From: Exercitatus varius
Lineage (GTDB): Bacteria > Pseudomonadota > Gammaproteobacteria > Enterobacterales > Pasteurellaceae
Reading direction: 5' to 3'
Assembly (NCBI RefSeq): GCF_029577735.1
Contig: NZ_JARQTO010000001.1
Span: 186,001 to 250,000 of the forward strand
DNA: 64,000 nt
Below are positions 42,530-50,621 of the stretch, piece by piece. How positions within the stretch are numbered: the first letter of the stretch is position 1; every line of letters begins with the position of its first letter. Under the pieces are notes generated by a model. That model saw only the letters and a program-made list of their open reading frames with translations. It was not told where the DNA came from and ran no database searches. The translations under genes and the position numbers were made by a program.

Positions 42530-43447
42530 CTACTTTTGTAAATTAGCACCAAAATCCAACCGCTTACTCAAAATCTCTCTTAACAGTTCAAACACTTTCA
42601 CAATTCGTAAAGGGGTAACCGTTTGATATGGGCGGTAAAGGTAGATTTGCCACGGTTGTTTTGGTATATCGGGGAAAAGCTCCACGAGTTCTCCGCTGTC
42701 CAAATAAGGCTGGCAAAATATATCTAATAATTGTGCACAAACTTGCCCTGATAGGGTGGCTTGCAGTTCGCTTGTCATGTCGTTACTGATAAATTTGGGG
42801 GCAAGTGGTGTGATGGTATGCTCGGCATTGATTTGCCATTGCCAAATGCGCCCTTGCAATGCATTAAACATCGCTGCCAGTGGATAACGTTTAGCCAAAT
42901 CGGTGAGATCCGCAGGCATTCCCAATTTTTCGATTAAGGTTGGCGAGGCAACAATCTTTTCTTCTACGGTGGCTAGATGATGCGCAATCCAATCCGGTTC
43001 GGGCTTTTGACAAATGCGAATACCCATATCAATTTGATTATCCACCGCTTTTAATGAGGTTAAATCCACACGCCAATCAATGGCTAAGTTAGGATAGGGC
43101 GCAATGGCTTGCAATAAGTCCGCTAAAATTTGTGTGTGATGAGGCAGTGGAGGCACAGTAATCCGCACCGAGCCTTGAATAGCTTGTTGGTTAGTTTTGG
43201 CGAAGCTGAATAAACGCGCTTCTTCATTTAAAAATTGTCGTGCCTCTACTAAAAATTGCTGACCAAACTCGGTAAGCTGAACGTTACGGGTATTGCGTTT
43301 GAATAGTGGTTCACCCAAGGTATTTTCCAACTCTGCTATGGTTCGGCTAATCACTTGTGGCGAGACGGACAAACGCACTGCTGTTTCACGAAAATTTAGC
43401 GTTTCACTTGCCACACAAAAGTAACGTAACGCATCCAGTTTATTCAT
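42530..43447 (-). CDS. LysR-family regulator
   Basis: A 305-residue LysR protein closely related to the one at 23630: YFCVASETLNFRETAVRLSV, VISRTIAELENTLGEPLFKR. It is divergent from the small membrane protein gene at 43547 and upstream of hchA in the same direction. Probable target is the membrane protein or hchA. Inducer unknown. Confidence 0.9.
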   Translation of the reverse strand: MNKLDALRYFCVASETLNFRETAVRLSVSPQVISRTIAELENTLGEPLFKRNTRNVQLTEFGQQFLVEARQFLNEEARLFSFAKTNQQAIQGSVRITVPPLPHHTQILADLLQAIAPYPNLAIDWRVDLTSLKAVDNQIDMGIRICQKPEPDWIAHHLATVEEKIVASPTLIEKLGMPADLTDLAKRYPLAAMFNALQGRIWQWQINAEHTITPLAPKFISNDMTSELQATLSGQVCAQLLDIFCQPYLDSGELVELFPDIPKQPWQIYLYRPYQTVTPLRIVKVFELLREILSKRLDFGANLQK

Positions 43448-43546
43448 ATTATTCCATTTTTTGAGATAGAGAATGTCTTTATTAGTAATTTTATCAAGAT
43501 AATAATCGGGCTACAATGTTGTGCATTTCTCAAAGAGAACAATCTA

Positions 43547-43957
43547 ATGCAAAATCAAAATTCTGTTTCAAAAAAAATAACATTCGGTTTCTTACTCGCC
43601 GGACTTTATAATTTAACGGGTATTTTAGTTCCGACAAAATGCTTTACGGATCAAACTATTGCCGCTATTGACCCCGTAGTATTCTCTTGGTTAGGGCAAG
43701 TGGATATTATTTTATGGGGGCTGGCGTATTTGTCCGTTTCTACTCGTTATCATCAAGTACCCAAACTGATTTTGGTGTTTTTTATCGAAAAATGGGTGTA
43801 TGTGGCGGCATGGGCATATTGGCTGATGAATAACGGCGATACTTTGGCAAATCTCTGGAGTGAAAACCTATTTTTAGGTATTTTCTTCGCTATTTATGGC
43901 GCAGGCGATTTTTTATTTGCCCTCTTTTTCGGTTATGTGTTTATTAAGAAGACGTAG
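43547..43957 (+). CDS. Small four-helix membrane protein of unknown function
   Basis: A 136-residue integral membrane protein with about four hydrophobic helices (KITFGFLLAGLYNLTGILV, VFSWLGQVDIILWGLAYLS, LVFFIEKWVYVAAWAYWLM, FLGIFFAIYGAGDFLFALF). No family was recognised. The start follows AAAGAGAACAATCT. Divergent from a LysR gene. Confidence 0.75.
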   Translation: MQNQNSVSKKITFGFLLAGLYNLTGILVPTKCFTDQTIAAIDPVVFSWLGQVDIILWGLAYLSVSTRYHQVPKLILVFFIEKWVYVAAWAYWLMNNGDTLANLWSENLFLGIFFAIYGAGDFLFALFFGYVFIKKT

Positions 43958-44218
43958 AAAATAAGCATTTGATGGATTACTTACGATTGACGCAAAAAGC
44001 AGCCGAATAAAATGCCAGTCTAGTAACTCGGTTTATTGAATCCGACATTACAGCCAAAGTTGCAGCCCTATCGGATACAAGTATCCGACCTATCCACTAG
44101 GACTGCCCCAAATATTTCCAGACTGCCTGCAAGCGGTTGAATTTTCCTAAAAATTTGCAAATTTTGGGGTAAATCCGACCGCTTGTAACTTTTGCTTTCA
44201 GGTAACCTAAAAAGGGTG
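43958..44218. other. Gene-free stretch with possible coding remnant and uptake-like sequences
   Basis: From 43987 the plus strand reads like a broken reading frame (VTRFIESDITAKVAALSD after an in-frame TAA), not assignable. The rest contains a sequence near a Neisseriaceae 12-mer (AGACTGCCTGCA, about 44110), an Apl-type core (44178-44186) and TTCAGGTAACCT (44197-44208), one base away from the complement of the Eikenella-type AGGCTACCTGAA. Confidence 0.4.
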
Positions 44219-45184
44219 CTAAATTTCACCATCTATCACATCGGCAAGTTTGCGGCGTAGTGAATAGGGGCGCGGTGCGGCATAGCCCAATCGGAGCAAA
44301 ATCACGGGCAATGTGTTAAGCGACAGAGCCTGTGCCATATTTTCTGCTATTTGGCGTTCCTCGCAGGGCTGGTTGAGATAGGAATGGGCGATATTTTGTG
44401 CGGTGGCGGCGAGCAAAAAACGTTGCAAAGTACGCCCCAAATTTATCCAATGGGGAATGCCGTTTTGTTCTAGGGTAAACAGGGCAAAATGGGATGCATG
44501 GTTGATTTGTTGTTGGCAGGATTTGTGCTGCGGTGCTTCGCGCATGGCAAACGACATGGCGATTTCGGCAAGCCAACGCGGTACATTCGGCGCACCAAAA
44601 GTGGCATAACTTAATCCATCGCGCGTGCTGTCTTGATGTTTTTTGTTGTAGCGCAACCATGTTTTGAGTTCTTGCTTAAATGCCGGATTTTTCATTTGCA
44701 AGGCATTGGCTTGTAAGATGTGATGCCCGATTTGAGTGTAAGACGGCGTGCCGTTGGCATATAAAAAAATCTGCACCCCTGCTTCGCTAGGCGTTTGCTG
44801 CAACTGGGCAATAACGTCATCAGGAATGCGTTGGGCGGAATAGAGGCTGCGGTTGGTTTGGCGGCGCGTGATTTGGGTGGCGAGCGGATTGCTCGGGATG
44901 TCTTGTCGGGTGAGTTGAATACGGATATTGCCAGTGGTTTCATCGCTGTGAACTTGGGTGGCATAACCCTGTTCGCTGGCGGCTAATACGAGATTTTCAG
45001 CAGCGCACCCCAAACTGATAAAAAGTTCGCGATTGTCACTATCCACCACGGGCAAAGCGCGACGCAAGTCGGGCGCAATGCAAATGGTGTCGCCTTGTAT
45101 GCTAAACCGCCATGGTTGGGTGTTGTGCCCAGACGGAGCGTGTATGGCTTGGGTGATGAGTGGGAGAAATGAGTGAGTGGGCAT
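44219..45184 (-). CDS. Acg-type nitroreductase-family protein
   Basis: A 321-residue nitroreductase-fold protein of the Acg/TM1586 type, longer than NfsB enzymes. HAPSGHNTQPWRFSIQGD is the FMN-binding start, RRQTNRSLYSAQRIPDD the second motif and LPVILLRLGYAAPRPYSLRR the C-terminal end. Acg-like proteins may bind rather than turn over FMN. Flanked on both sides by Neisseriaceae-like uptake sequences, which supports import of this gene from that family. Confidence 0.85.
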   Translation of the reverse strand: MPTHSFLPLITQAIHAPSGHNTQPWRFSIQGDTICIAPDLRRALPVVDSDNRELFISLGCAAENLVLAASEQGYATQVHSDETTGNIRIQLTRQDIPSNPLATQITRRQTNRSLYSAQRIPDDVIAQLQQTPSEAGVQIFLYANGTPSYTQIGHHILQANALQMKNPAFKQELKTWLRYNKKHQDSTRDGLSYATFGAPNVPRWLAEIAMSFAMREAPQHKSCQQQINHASHFALFTLEQNGIPHWINLGRTLQRFLLAATAQNIAHSYLNQPCEERQIAENMAQALSLNTLPVILLRLGYAAPRPYSLRRKLADVIDGEI

Positions 45185-45210
45185 AGTGAGCCTCCGTTTT
45201 ATGAAGTTTC

Positions 45211-45222
45211 AAGCAGCCTGAA
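45211..45222 (+). other. Neisseriaceae-like uptake sequence near match
   Basis: AAGCAGCCTGAA, one base off the king dialect (AGGCAGCCTGAA) and one off the king3 dialect (AAGCAGCCTGCA). A second near match AAGCAACCTGCA is at 45281-45292. Confidence 0.5.
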
Positions 45223-45295
45223 ACCTATCAATTAATAGCCCGCAAAAGGTGTGAATTGGTTAGTACGTTTGTCTGTTTTCAAGCAACCTGCATCT

Positions 45296-45530
45296 TACAA
45301 TACATCTTTCAGATCTGTAATGCCACTGAAATCCCAATCTATCGGGCGGATTGGCGATCATGAGGATTGCACCACTGTCCAGTCGTCAGCTTCTTTTGGG
45401 AACACTTCCACACAATTGTAAAAAGTGTTCAGCAAATTGGTGTCAAGCGGGTGTATTATTTCAGCTAAATGAACAAGCGGTAAAATTTCAGGATCATTTT
45501 GCAAAAGCAAAAACTCGCTGAAATCCTACC
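45296..45530 (-). pseudogene. Gene remnant of unknown family
   Basis: On the minus strand a frame without start reads EFLLLQNDPEILPLVHLAEI then HPLDTNLLNTFYNCVEVFPK to a stop, and after a TGA continues IRPIDWDFSGITDLKDVL. It looks like real protein sequence with an interrupting stop and no 5' end. The family is not recognised. An Apl-type uptake core (45473-45481) and a Haemophilus-type core (about 45531) are fused into its beginning. Region 45185-45560 has no intact gene. Confidence 0.45.
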
Positions 45531-45560
45531 GCACTTTTTATTTACGAGGGAAAACCCGGG

Positions 45561-46409
45561 TTAGTCTTTTTCAACGGGGATCCATAATTCCATCTTATAC
45601 TGTTCATTATGAATATCCGTCCCGGAATACACTTCAAAATCCGGTTTGCCGGAATGTTTATAACCGCTTTCGGGGAAAAAGACTTCCGTCACATACTTCC
45701 AGCCTTTGTGAATGGATTGAGGCACCGCGCCGACTAATTCGACGACGGCGTATTCCGCTTCCGGAATCGCCACGACTTGTAAGCCTAATTTTTCCGCCGA
45801 GGCTTCGTTGCCGTTTTCAACGTGATAACAGGCTAAATAGTTAATCGAATTGCACTGTTCCACATCGTAACACATGCCGTAGCATTGCCCGCTGCCGAGG
45901 GCTTTTAAGTGAGCTTCGTCAACGGTACGGTATAATTTTTCCCAAATGCCCGCACATTCTGCCGAGGAAACGGATTTTGCGCCGATTCCGGCGACGGTAA
46001 ACGCGGCTTTCTTTTGAATGGATATGTTCATTTTTGATCCTCCGGTAATACTTAATGATAGTTGTACGCGGGAAACGATATTGAATCGTTCGCCCTTCCG
46101 AACAGAAGAAGGAGAACAACCATGAAACTTCTTAAACGCCAAGCCGAATGAATCGGGTGATTCATAGCCGTAATCCAAGGCAATATCAATGATTTTGTCA
46201 TCGGTTTCGCGCAATCGAATCGCGGCTTCGGTCAGTTTTCGGCGGCGAAGATATTCCGATAACGTCATCTCCGTCAATATGGAAAATAATCGACTGAACA
46301 TGGCGAAAGAATATCCGGACAATCGTGTGATTTCTTTTTCGTCCGGTTCTTGAGATAACGATTTTTCCAGATAATCGACGGTTCGATTAAACGCGCGGAT
46401 CATATTCAT
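45561..46409 (-). CDS. AraC-type regulator with GyrI-like effector domain
   Basis: A 282-residue fusion: an N-terminal AraC DNA-binding domain (about 1-110; ITRLSGYSFAMFSRLFSILT and DIALDYGYESPDSFGLAFKK) and a C-terminal GyrI/SbmC-type ligand-binding domain (about 125-282; KKAAFTVAGIGAKSVSSAEC, VVELVGAVPQSIHKGWKYV). This order is the Rob/BmrR-like multidrug-sensor design. It lies at the right edge of the accessory block and diverges from deoC over 290 bases. Confidence 0.88.
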   Translation of the reverse strand: MNMIRAFNRTVDYLEKSLSQEPDEKEITRLSGYSFAMFSRLFSILTEMTLSEYLRRRKLTEAAIRLRETDDKIIDIALDYGYESPDSFGLAFKKFHGCSPSSVRKGERFNIVSRVQLSLSITGGSKMNISIQKKAAFTVAGIGAKSVSSAECAGIWEKLYRTVDEAHLKALGSGQCYGMCYDVEQCNSINYLACYHVENGNEASAEKLGLQVVAIPEAEYAVVELVGAVPQSIHKGWKYVTEVFFPESGYKHSGKPDFEVYSGTDIHNEQYKMELWIPVEKD

Positions 46410-46518
46410 CTTGCTTCCTCTCCTGTCCGATATAGCTTAGCGAGATTTAAACGGATAAACCCTATATCCGTTGTACCATTGGGATGGTGTTTTAAACAAT
46501 TTTTAATTTTAACGATAT

Positions 46519-46530
46519 GCAAACGTTTGC
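46519..46530. promoter_or_regulatory. LacI/PurR-type operator
   Basis: Palindrome GCAAACGTTTGC is the core of the PurR consensus. It lies 170 bases before deoC and 110 before the AraC-GyrI gene. A -10-like TATAAT at 46594-46599 points towards deoC. Nothing else was seen in 46410-46699. Confidence 0.55.
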
Positions 46531-46699
46531 CCGTTCTTAAAGTTTTATATTGGCTTTTTGCAGTTAATAAATAATTGATAAAAGTCAAAAAAATATAATT
46601 TTTGTGGGGTAATATGGTGCCAATGGCTCGCACAGAAACGTCTTCTGTAGCGGACAAACATTCTCTTGCTCACTAACTTTAATGAAAGGAAATGATAAA

Positions 46700-47341
46700 A
46701 TGCGAAATAAAATAGCCGCCATAACCGACCACACGCTTTTAAAACCGGAAGCCACCGAATCGGATATTCGCCAATTAATCGATACCGCGGTTCGTTTAGG
46801 AGCTTATTCGATCTGTATTTCACCTTCGCTATTACCGGTTAGCGTGCCGGATTCGTTGAAAATAGCAACGGTGGTCGGTTTCCCTTCAGGTGCGATGAAA
46901 GCGGAAATTAAAGCGGCCGAAACCGCTCGGGCGGTTGCCGACGGTGCGGACGAAATTGATATGGTTATCAATTTGGCATTGGCGTTAACAGGTCAATTTG
47001 ACGCGTTGGAAGCGGAAATCCGTGCGGTTCGATCCGCTTGTCCGGATAAAGTGTTGAAAGTGATTTTAGAAACCGCCGTTTTAGACGATGAAACCATTAT
47101 TGCGGCCTGCCGGGCTGCTGAAGCGGCCGGTGCGGATTTTGTCAAAACCTCAACGGGCTTTCATCCTGCAGGCGGCGCAACGGTTCATGCGGTTAAATTA
47201 ATGGCGGATACGGTTGGCGGCCGTTTGGGCGTTAAAGCTTCCGGCGGCATTCGTACCGGGGCCGATGCTTTGGCGATGATTGAAGCGGGCGCGACACGTT
47301 TGGGTTTGAGCGCAACAGCCAAAATCGTTGAGGAAGTATAA
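46700..47341 (+). CDS. deoC: Deoxyribose-phosphate aldolase
   Basis: A 213-residue class I aldolase splitting 2-deoxyribose 5-phosphate into glyceraldehyde 3-phosphate and acetaldehyde. TDHTLLKPEATESDI, KVILETAVLDDE (Schiff-base partner region) and FVKTSTGFHPAGGATVHAV (catalytic Lys, about residue 150), plus VKASGGIRTGADA, are diagnostic. The Met at 46700 follows AAAGGAAATGAT; an earlier in-frame ATG overlaps that site. Stands alone, not in a deo operon here. Downstream 47342-47809 has no intact gene. Confidence 0.95.
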   Translation: MRNKIAAITDHTLLKPEATESDIRQLIDTAVRLGAYSICISPSLLPVSVPDSLKIATVVGFPSGAMKAEIKAAETARAVADGADEIDMVINLALALTGQFDALEAEIRAVRSACPDKVLKVILETAVLDDETIIAACRAAEAAGADFVKTSTGFHPAGGATVHAVKLMADTVGGRLGVKASGGIRTGADALAMIEAGATRLGLSATAKIVEEV

Positions 47342-47477
47342 ACGATAACTTGCGCTTTTCGTATTTAATTCTATCGCTGATTGTTATTCAAATTGTCTGA
47401 AAGATAAGCTTTCGGCTTTAACCGTTGTAAATTTCACGGGATTGAAAATGCTGAAATCAAAGCGGTTCATAAAAGAA

Positions 47478-47531
47478 AACTTGTGGCCGGACGGCTTAAC
47501 AAGAAGCGCGAAGAATAAAACGGCGTATTAG
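47478..47531 (+). pseudogene. 3' remnant of an SRPBCC gene
   Basis: From 47481 the frame reads LWPDGLTRSAKNKTAY and stops at TAG (47529-47531), nearly the same as the end of the intact SRPBCC protein at 35495-36019 (AWLDGLTKSAKNKTAY). The downstream AAAAGTGCGGT flank is also shared. No other part of the gene is present. Confidence 0.8.
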
Positions 47532-47703
47532 CAGGCATAAAAGTGCGGTCGGATTTTCAACAGTTTTTTCAAAATCCGCCGCGCTGGTGGTTTCATTTAT
47601 CGTCGTTTCCCTGTTTGTCCGCTTTTCAACAGACCTGAGATTCAAAAAAACTTTCGTTTTTTTGACCGCACTTTACGTGCGAAGACGCGATAAACCAACA
47701 GAT

Positions 47704-47776
47704 TGTGACGAAGTTCACAAAATCAAATTTCCGTTTTTTATTTATATTGACAGTGATTTCCTTCCGAGAGTACTTT
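47704..47776 (+). promoter_or_regulatory. CRP site and promoter of the ABC importer operon
   Basis: TGTGACGAAGTTCACA (47704-47719) has perfect CRP half-sites. TTGACA (47747-47752) and TACTTT (47771-47776) form a -35/-10 pair with an 18-base spacer. The CRP centre is about 71 bases before the expected start point, a class I spacing. Confidence 0.7.
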
Positions 47777-47809
47777 TAATTTAACTTGTTGTACTGTAAG
47801 GAAAATAAC

Positions 47810-48883
47810 ATGGCAAAACTGGAAGTCAGAAATATCACAAAAAAATTCGGCGATTTTTATGCGGCCAATAATATTTCTTTCACCGCAGAAGAAGGGGAAT
47901 TTGTGACGTTGCTTGGTCCCAGCGGTTGCGGCAAAACGTCATTGCTGAAATTGATTGCGGGATTTCATGTCGCCGATGAAGGCGATATTCTGATTGGCGG
48001 TAAAAACGTTAATGAAGTGCCGCCAGAAAAACGCAATACCGCCATGTGTTTTCAGTCTTATGCATTATTTCCTCATCTCAATGTTTCTCACAATATCTGT
48101 TACGGTTTGAAACAGCGTAATATTGCCGTAGAAGAACAAAAACGGCGGTTAGACGTGGTGATTAAGCAAATGGATTTGGAAATTCACCGGTTGAAATTGC
48201 CCAATGAATTATCCGGCGGCCAGCAGCAGCGTGTCGCGTTGGCGCGGGCGATGGTGACGCGTCCGGATGTGATTTTGTTCGATGAACCTTTGTCAAATCT
48301 GGATGCAAAATTGCGGGAAAGCGTGCGATTCGAAATTAAGCAGCTTTCTAAGCAATATAAACTGACCAGTATTTATGTGACTCATGATCAGGCGGAAGCC
48401 TTGACGATGTCGGATAAAATTATTGTGTTAAATAAAGGCGCTATCGAGCAAATCGGTACGCCGCAGGAAATCTATCATCAACCGATTAATCGTTTTGTCG
48501 CGGACTTTATCGGCGTGGCCAATATCGCGGAAGCGAAAGTGAAAAATATCGGTGAAAATCTCTATTCCGTTCAATCCGTATTCGGCGATTTGACCGTTTA
48601 TTCGGAAAAACGGCCGCAATCGGAGCATATTTATATTTGTTTCCGACCGGAAGATATTGAGCCCGTCGGCGCGGATTCCCAACAGGAAAATGTTCTGACG
48701 GTGGATGTGCTTCAAACGGCGTTTATGGGCAATATTACCGAAGTTCAGGCGATGATCGGCAGAGAAGCGAGTTCTCAGAAAGTGCGTTTGCAACTGACCA
48801 AAGCGCCGAAACTGAGCGCAGATAATACTTTCTCCTTTGCTATTCCGCGTACTGCCGTTAAGTTTTTGGAGTCCGTCAAATGA
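47810..48883 (+). CDS. ABC importer ATPase (PotA/FbpC type)
   Basis: A 357-residue ATPase. Walker A GPSGCGKTS, signature LSGGQQQRVALARAM, Walker B VILFDEPLSNLD, switch His in YVTHDQAEAL, and a C-terminal TOBE-like regulatory domain (about 240-357). The Met at 47810 follows TAAGGAAAATAAC. The stop overlaps the first permease start (ATGA). It energises a two-permease importer of the spermidine/iron/sulphate-type class. CRP control is likely. Confidence 0.93.
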   Translation: MAKLEVRNITKKFGDFYAANNISFTAEEGEFVTLLGPSGCGKTSLLKLIAGFHVADEGDILIGGKNVNEVPPEKRNTAMCFQSYALFPHLNVSHNICYGLKQRNIAVEEQKRRLDVVIKQMDLEIHRLKLPNELSGGQQQRVALARAMVTRPDVILFDEPLSNLDAKLRESVRFEIKQLSKQYKLTSIYVTHDQAEALTMSDKIIVLNKGAIEQIGTPQEIYHQPINRFVADFIGVANIAEAKVKNIGENLYSVQSVFGDLTVYSEKRPQSEHIYICFRPEDIEPVGADSQQENVLTVDVLQTAFMGNITEVQAMIGREASSQKVRLQLTKAPKLSADNTFSFAIPRTAVKFLESVK

Positions 48884-49749
48884 AAAGCATCAAACAAGAC
48901 GTAAAAGCCTGGCTGTTGCTTTGCACCGGACTGGGCACCATTTTATTTTTAATGGGCTCGACGTTTTTTATTGTCGTGACGCAAAGCCTGGGTTTATATA
49001 GCATGGGCGGCGAGGAAAGCGGTTTTACCTTGGAATATTGGCAAGACGTGTTGTCGGATTCGGTTTTTCAGAGCGCTTATCTTTATTCTGTTAAGGTATC
49101 GTTATTAGGCGCATTGTTTTCTATCATCGTTTCTTATCCGATTGCATTGTGGTTACGCAACGAATTACCCGCCAAAGTGACGATTGTCACTATTCTGCGC
49201 GCGCCGATGTTAGTGCCGGGTTTAGTTGCCGCGTTTCTGTTCGTCAATATGATTTCTTATCACGGTATTTTGAATGAAGCTTTAGTGTTTTTAGGCATTT
49301 GGGATGAACCTAAAACTTTACAGAACGATGAATTCGGTTGGGGCGTCGTGATTCTGCAAATGTGGAAAAACATTCCTTTTGCGCTGATTCTTATCGGCGG
49401 AGCGGTGAATTCCTTAAAAACGGATTTGTTGGATGCGGCGGCAAATTTGGGTTCCAATGCCTGGCAACGGTTCCGTTATGTGATTTTTCCGCTTACGCTA
49501 AGTGCGGTACAGGTTTCTTTTATTTTGATCTTTATCGGCGCGCTGGGCGATTTTGCGTTTTACAGCATTGCCGGTCCGAGAAGTACTTATTCTTTGGCGC
49601 GACTGATGCAAATGTCCGCCTATGAATTTGAGGAATGGAACCAAAGTGCCGTGATGGCGATGATGATTATGCTGACATCCGCCTTTGTCACTGTGTTGGT
49701 TTCAATGATTATCAAACCGTTAGCGGTAAAACGGGGAGACATCAAATGA
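48880..49749 (+). CDS. ABC importer permease 1 (PotB type)
   Basis: A 289-residue inner-membrane permease with six hydrophobic helices and the EAA loop LLDAAANLGSNAWQRFRYVIFP (ATPase contact, about residues 185-206). PotB/CysT-like. The start overlaps the ATPase stop and its stop overlaps the second permease start, both as ATGA, so translation is tightly coupled. Confidence 0.92.
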   Translation: MKSIKQDVKAWLLLCTGLGTILFLMGSTFFIVVTQSLGLYSMGGEESGFTLEYWQDVLSDSVFQSAYLYSVKVSLLGALFSIIVSYPIALWLRNELPAKVTIVTILRAPMLVPGLVAAFLFVNMISYHGILNEALVFLGIWDEPKTLQNDEFGWGVVILQMWKNIPFALILIGGAVNSLKTDLLDAAANLGSNAWQRFRYVIFPLTLSAVQVSFILIFIGALGDFAFYSIAGPRSTYSLARLMQMSAYEFEEWNQSAVMAMMIMLTSAFVTVLVSMIIKPLAVKRGDIK

Positions 49750-50594
49750 GTTCAGTGAAAATTACCACTAAAAACGGCAAATTAATTGCTCGGATTTCTT
49801 TAGTATTTTTTGTTCTGGTCAATTTTGTCTGGTTGTTTTTACCGTTTTTGATGGCGGGGTTGTGGTCCTTGGTGGATCCGGCCAAACCTTGGAGCTATCC
49901 GGATATTTTGCCGCAATCGCTTTCTTTAGAGCGTTGGAAAATCGTGTGGCAAACCACGTCTTTGCCTGATGCCATGTTTAACAGTTACACCATCGCGCCG
50001 ACGGTTGCCTTAGTCGCTATTTTACTGGCGTTGCCGACTTCCTATGCATTCGGGCGAATGGAATTTCGCGGTAAAAAAATCGCAGAATTGCTGACGCTTA
50101 TTCCGTTGGTTATTCCCGGGATGATTATCGCGTTATTTTTCAGCCGTATGTTGCTGGATTTAAACATTAACAATCCGTTTATCGGTATTGTTATCGGGCA
50201 CGTGGTTTTGACTTTGCCTTACGCCATTCGTATTTTATCGGCGGGTTTTTCATCGGTTCCGCAGGATTTAATTGATGCCAGCCGGGATTTGGGCGCTTCC
50301 GGACTGACCGTATTCAAAGACGTGTACATGCCGATGTTGAAACCGAGTTTTCTGGCATCGATCATCTTCTGTCTGGTAAAAAGTATTGAGGAATTTGCCA
50401 TTTCCTTTGTGGTGGGCTCACCGGATTTTATTACGGTGCCGACCATACTTTATTCGTTCCTCGGTTATTCGTTTATCCGACCGAATGCCGCCGTCGTTTC
50501 TATTATTCTTTTAGTGCCGAATATCATTCTTATGATGATTATTGAACGGTTATTAAAAGGGAATTATCTTTCACAATCTACGGGAAAAGCATGA
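49746..50594 (+). CDS. ABC importer permease 2 (PotC type)
   Basis: A 282-residue permease with six helices and EAA loop LIDASRDLGASGLTVFKDVYMP. The Met at 49746 is chosen because it forms the ATGA overlap with permease 1; the longer in-frame reading upstream would overlap it by more than 100 bases in another frame. PotC-like partner forming the heterodimeric channel. Confidence 0.92.
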   Translation: MSSVKITTKNGKLIARISLVFFVLVNFVWLFLPFLMAGLWSLVDPAKPWSYPDILPQSLSLERWKIVWQTTSLPDAMFNSYTIAPTVALVAILLALPTSYAFGRMEFRGKKIAELLTLIPLVIPGMIIALFFSRMLLDLNINNPFIGIVIGHVVLTLPYAIRILSAGFSSVPQDLIDASRDLGASGLTVFKDVYMPMLKPSFLASIIFCLVKSIEEFAISFVVGSPDFITVPTILYSFLGYSFIRPNAAVVSIILLVPNIILMMIIERLLKGNYLSQSTGKA

Positions 50595-50621
50595 TTTTCA
50601 TCGTGAATTAAGGAGTTATTT

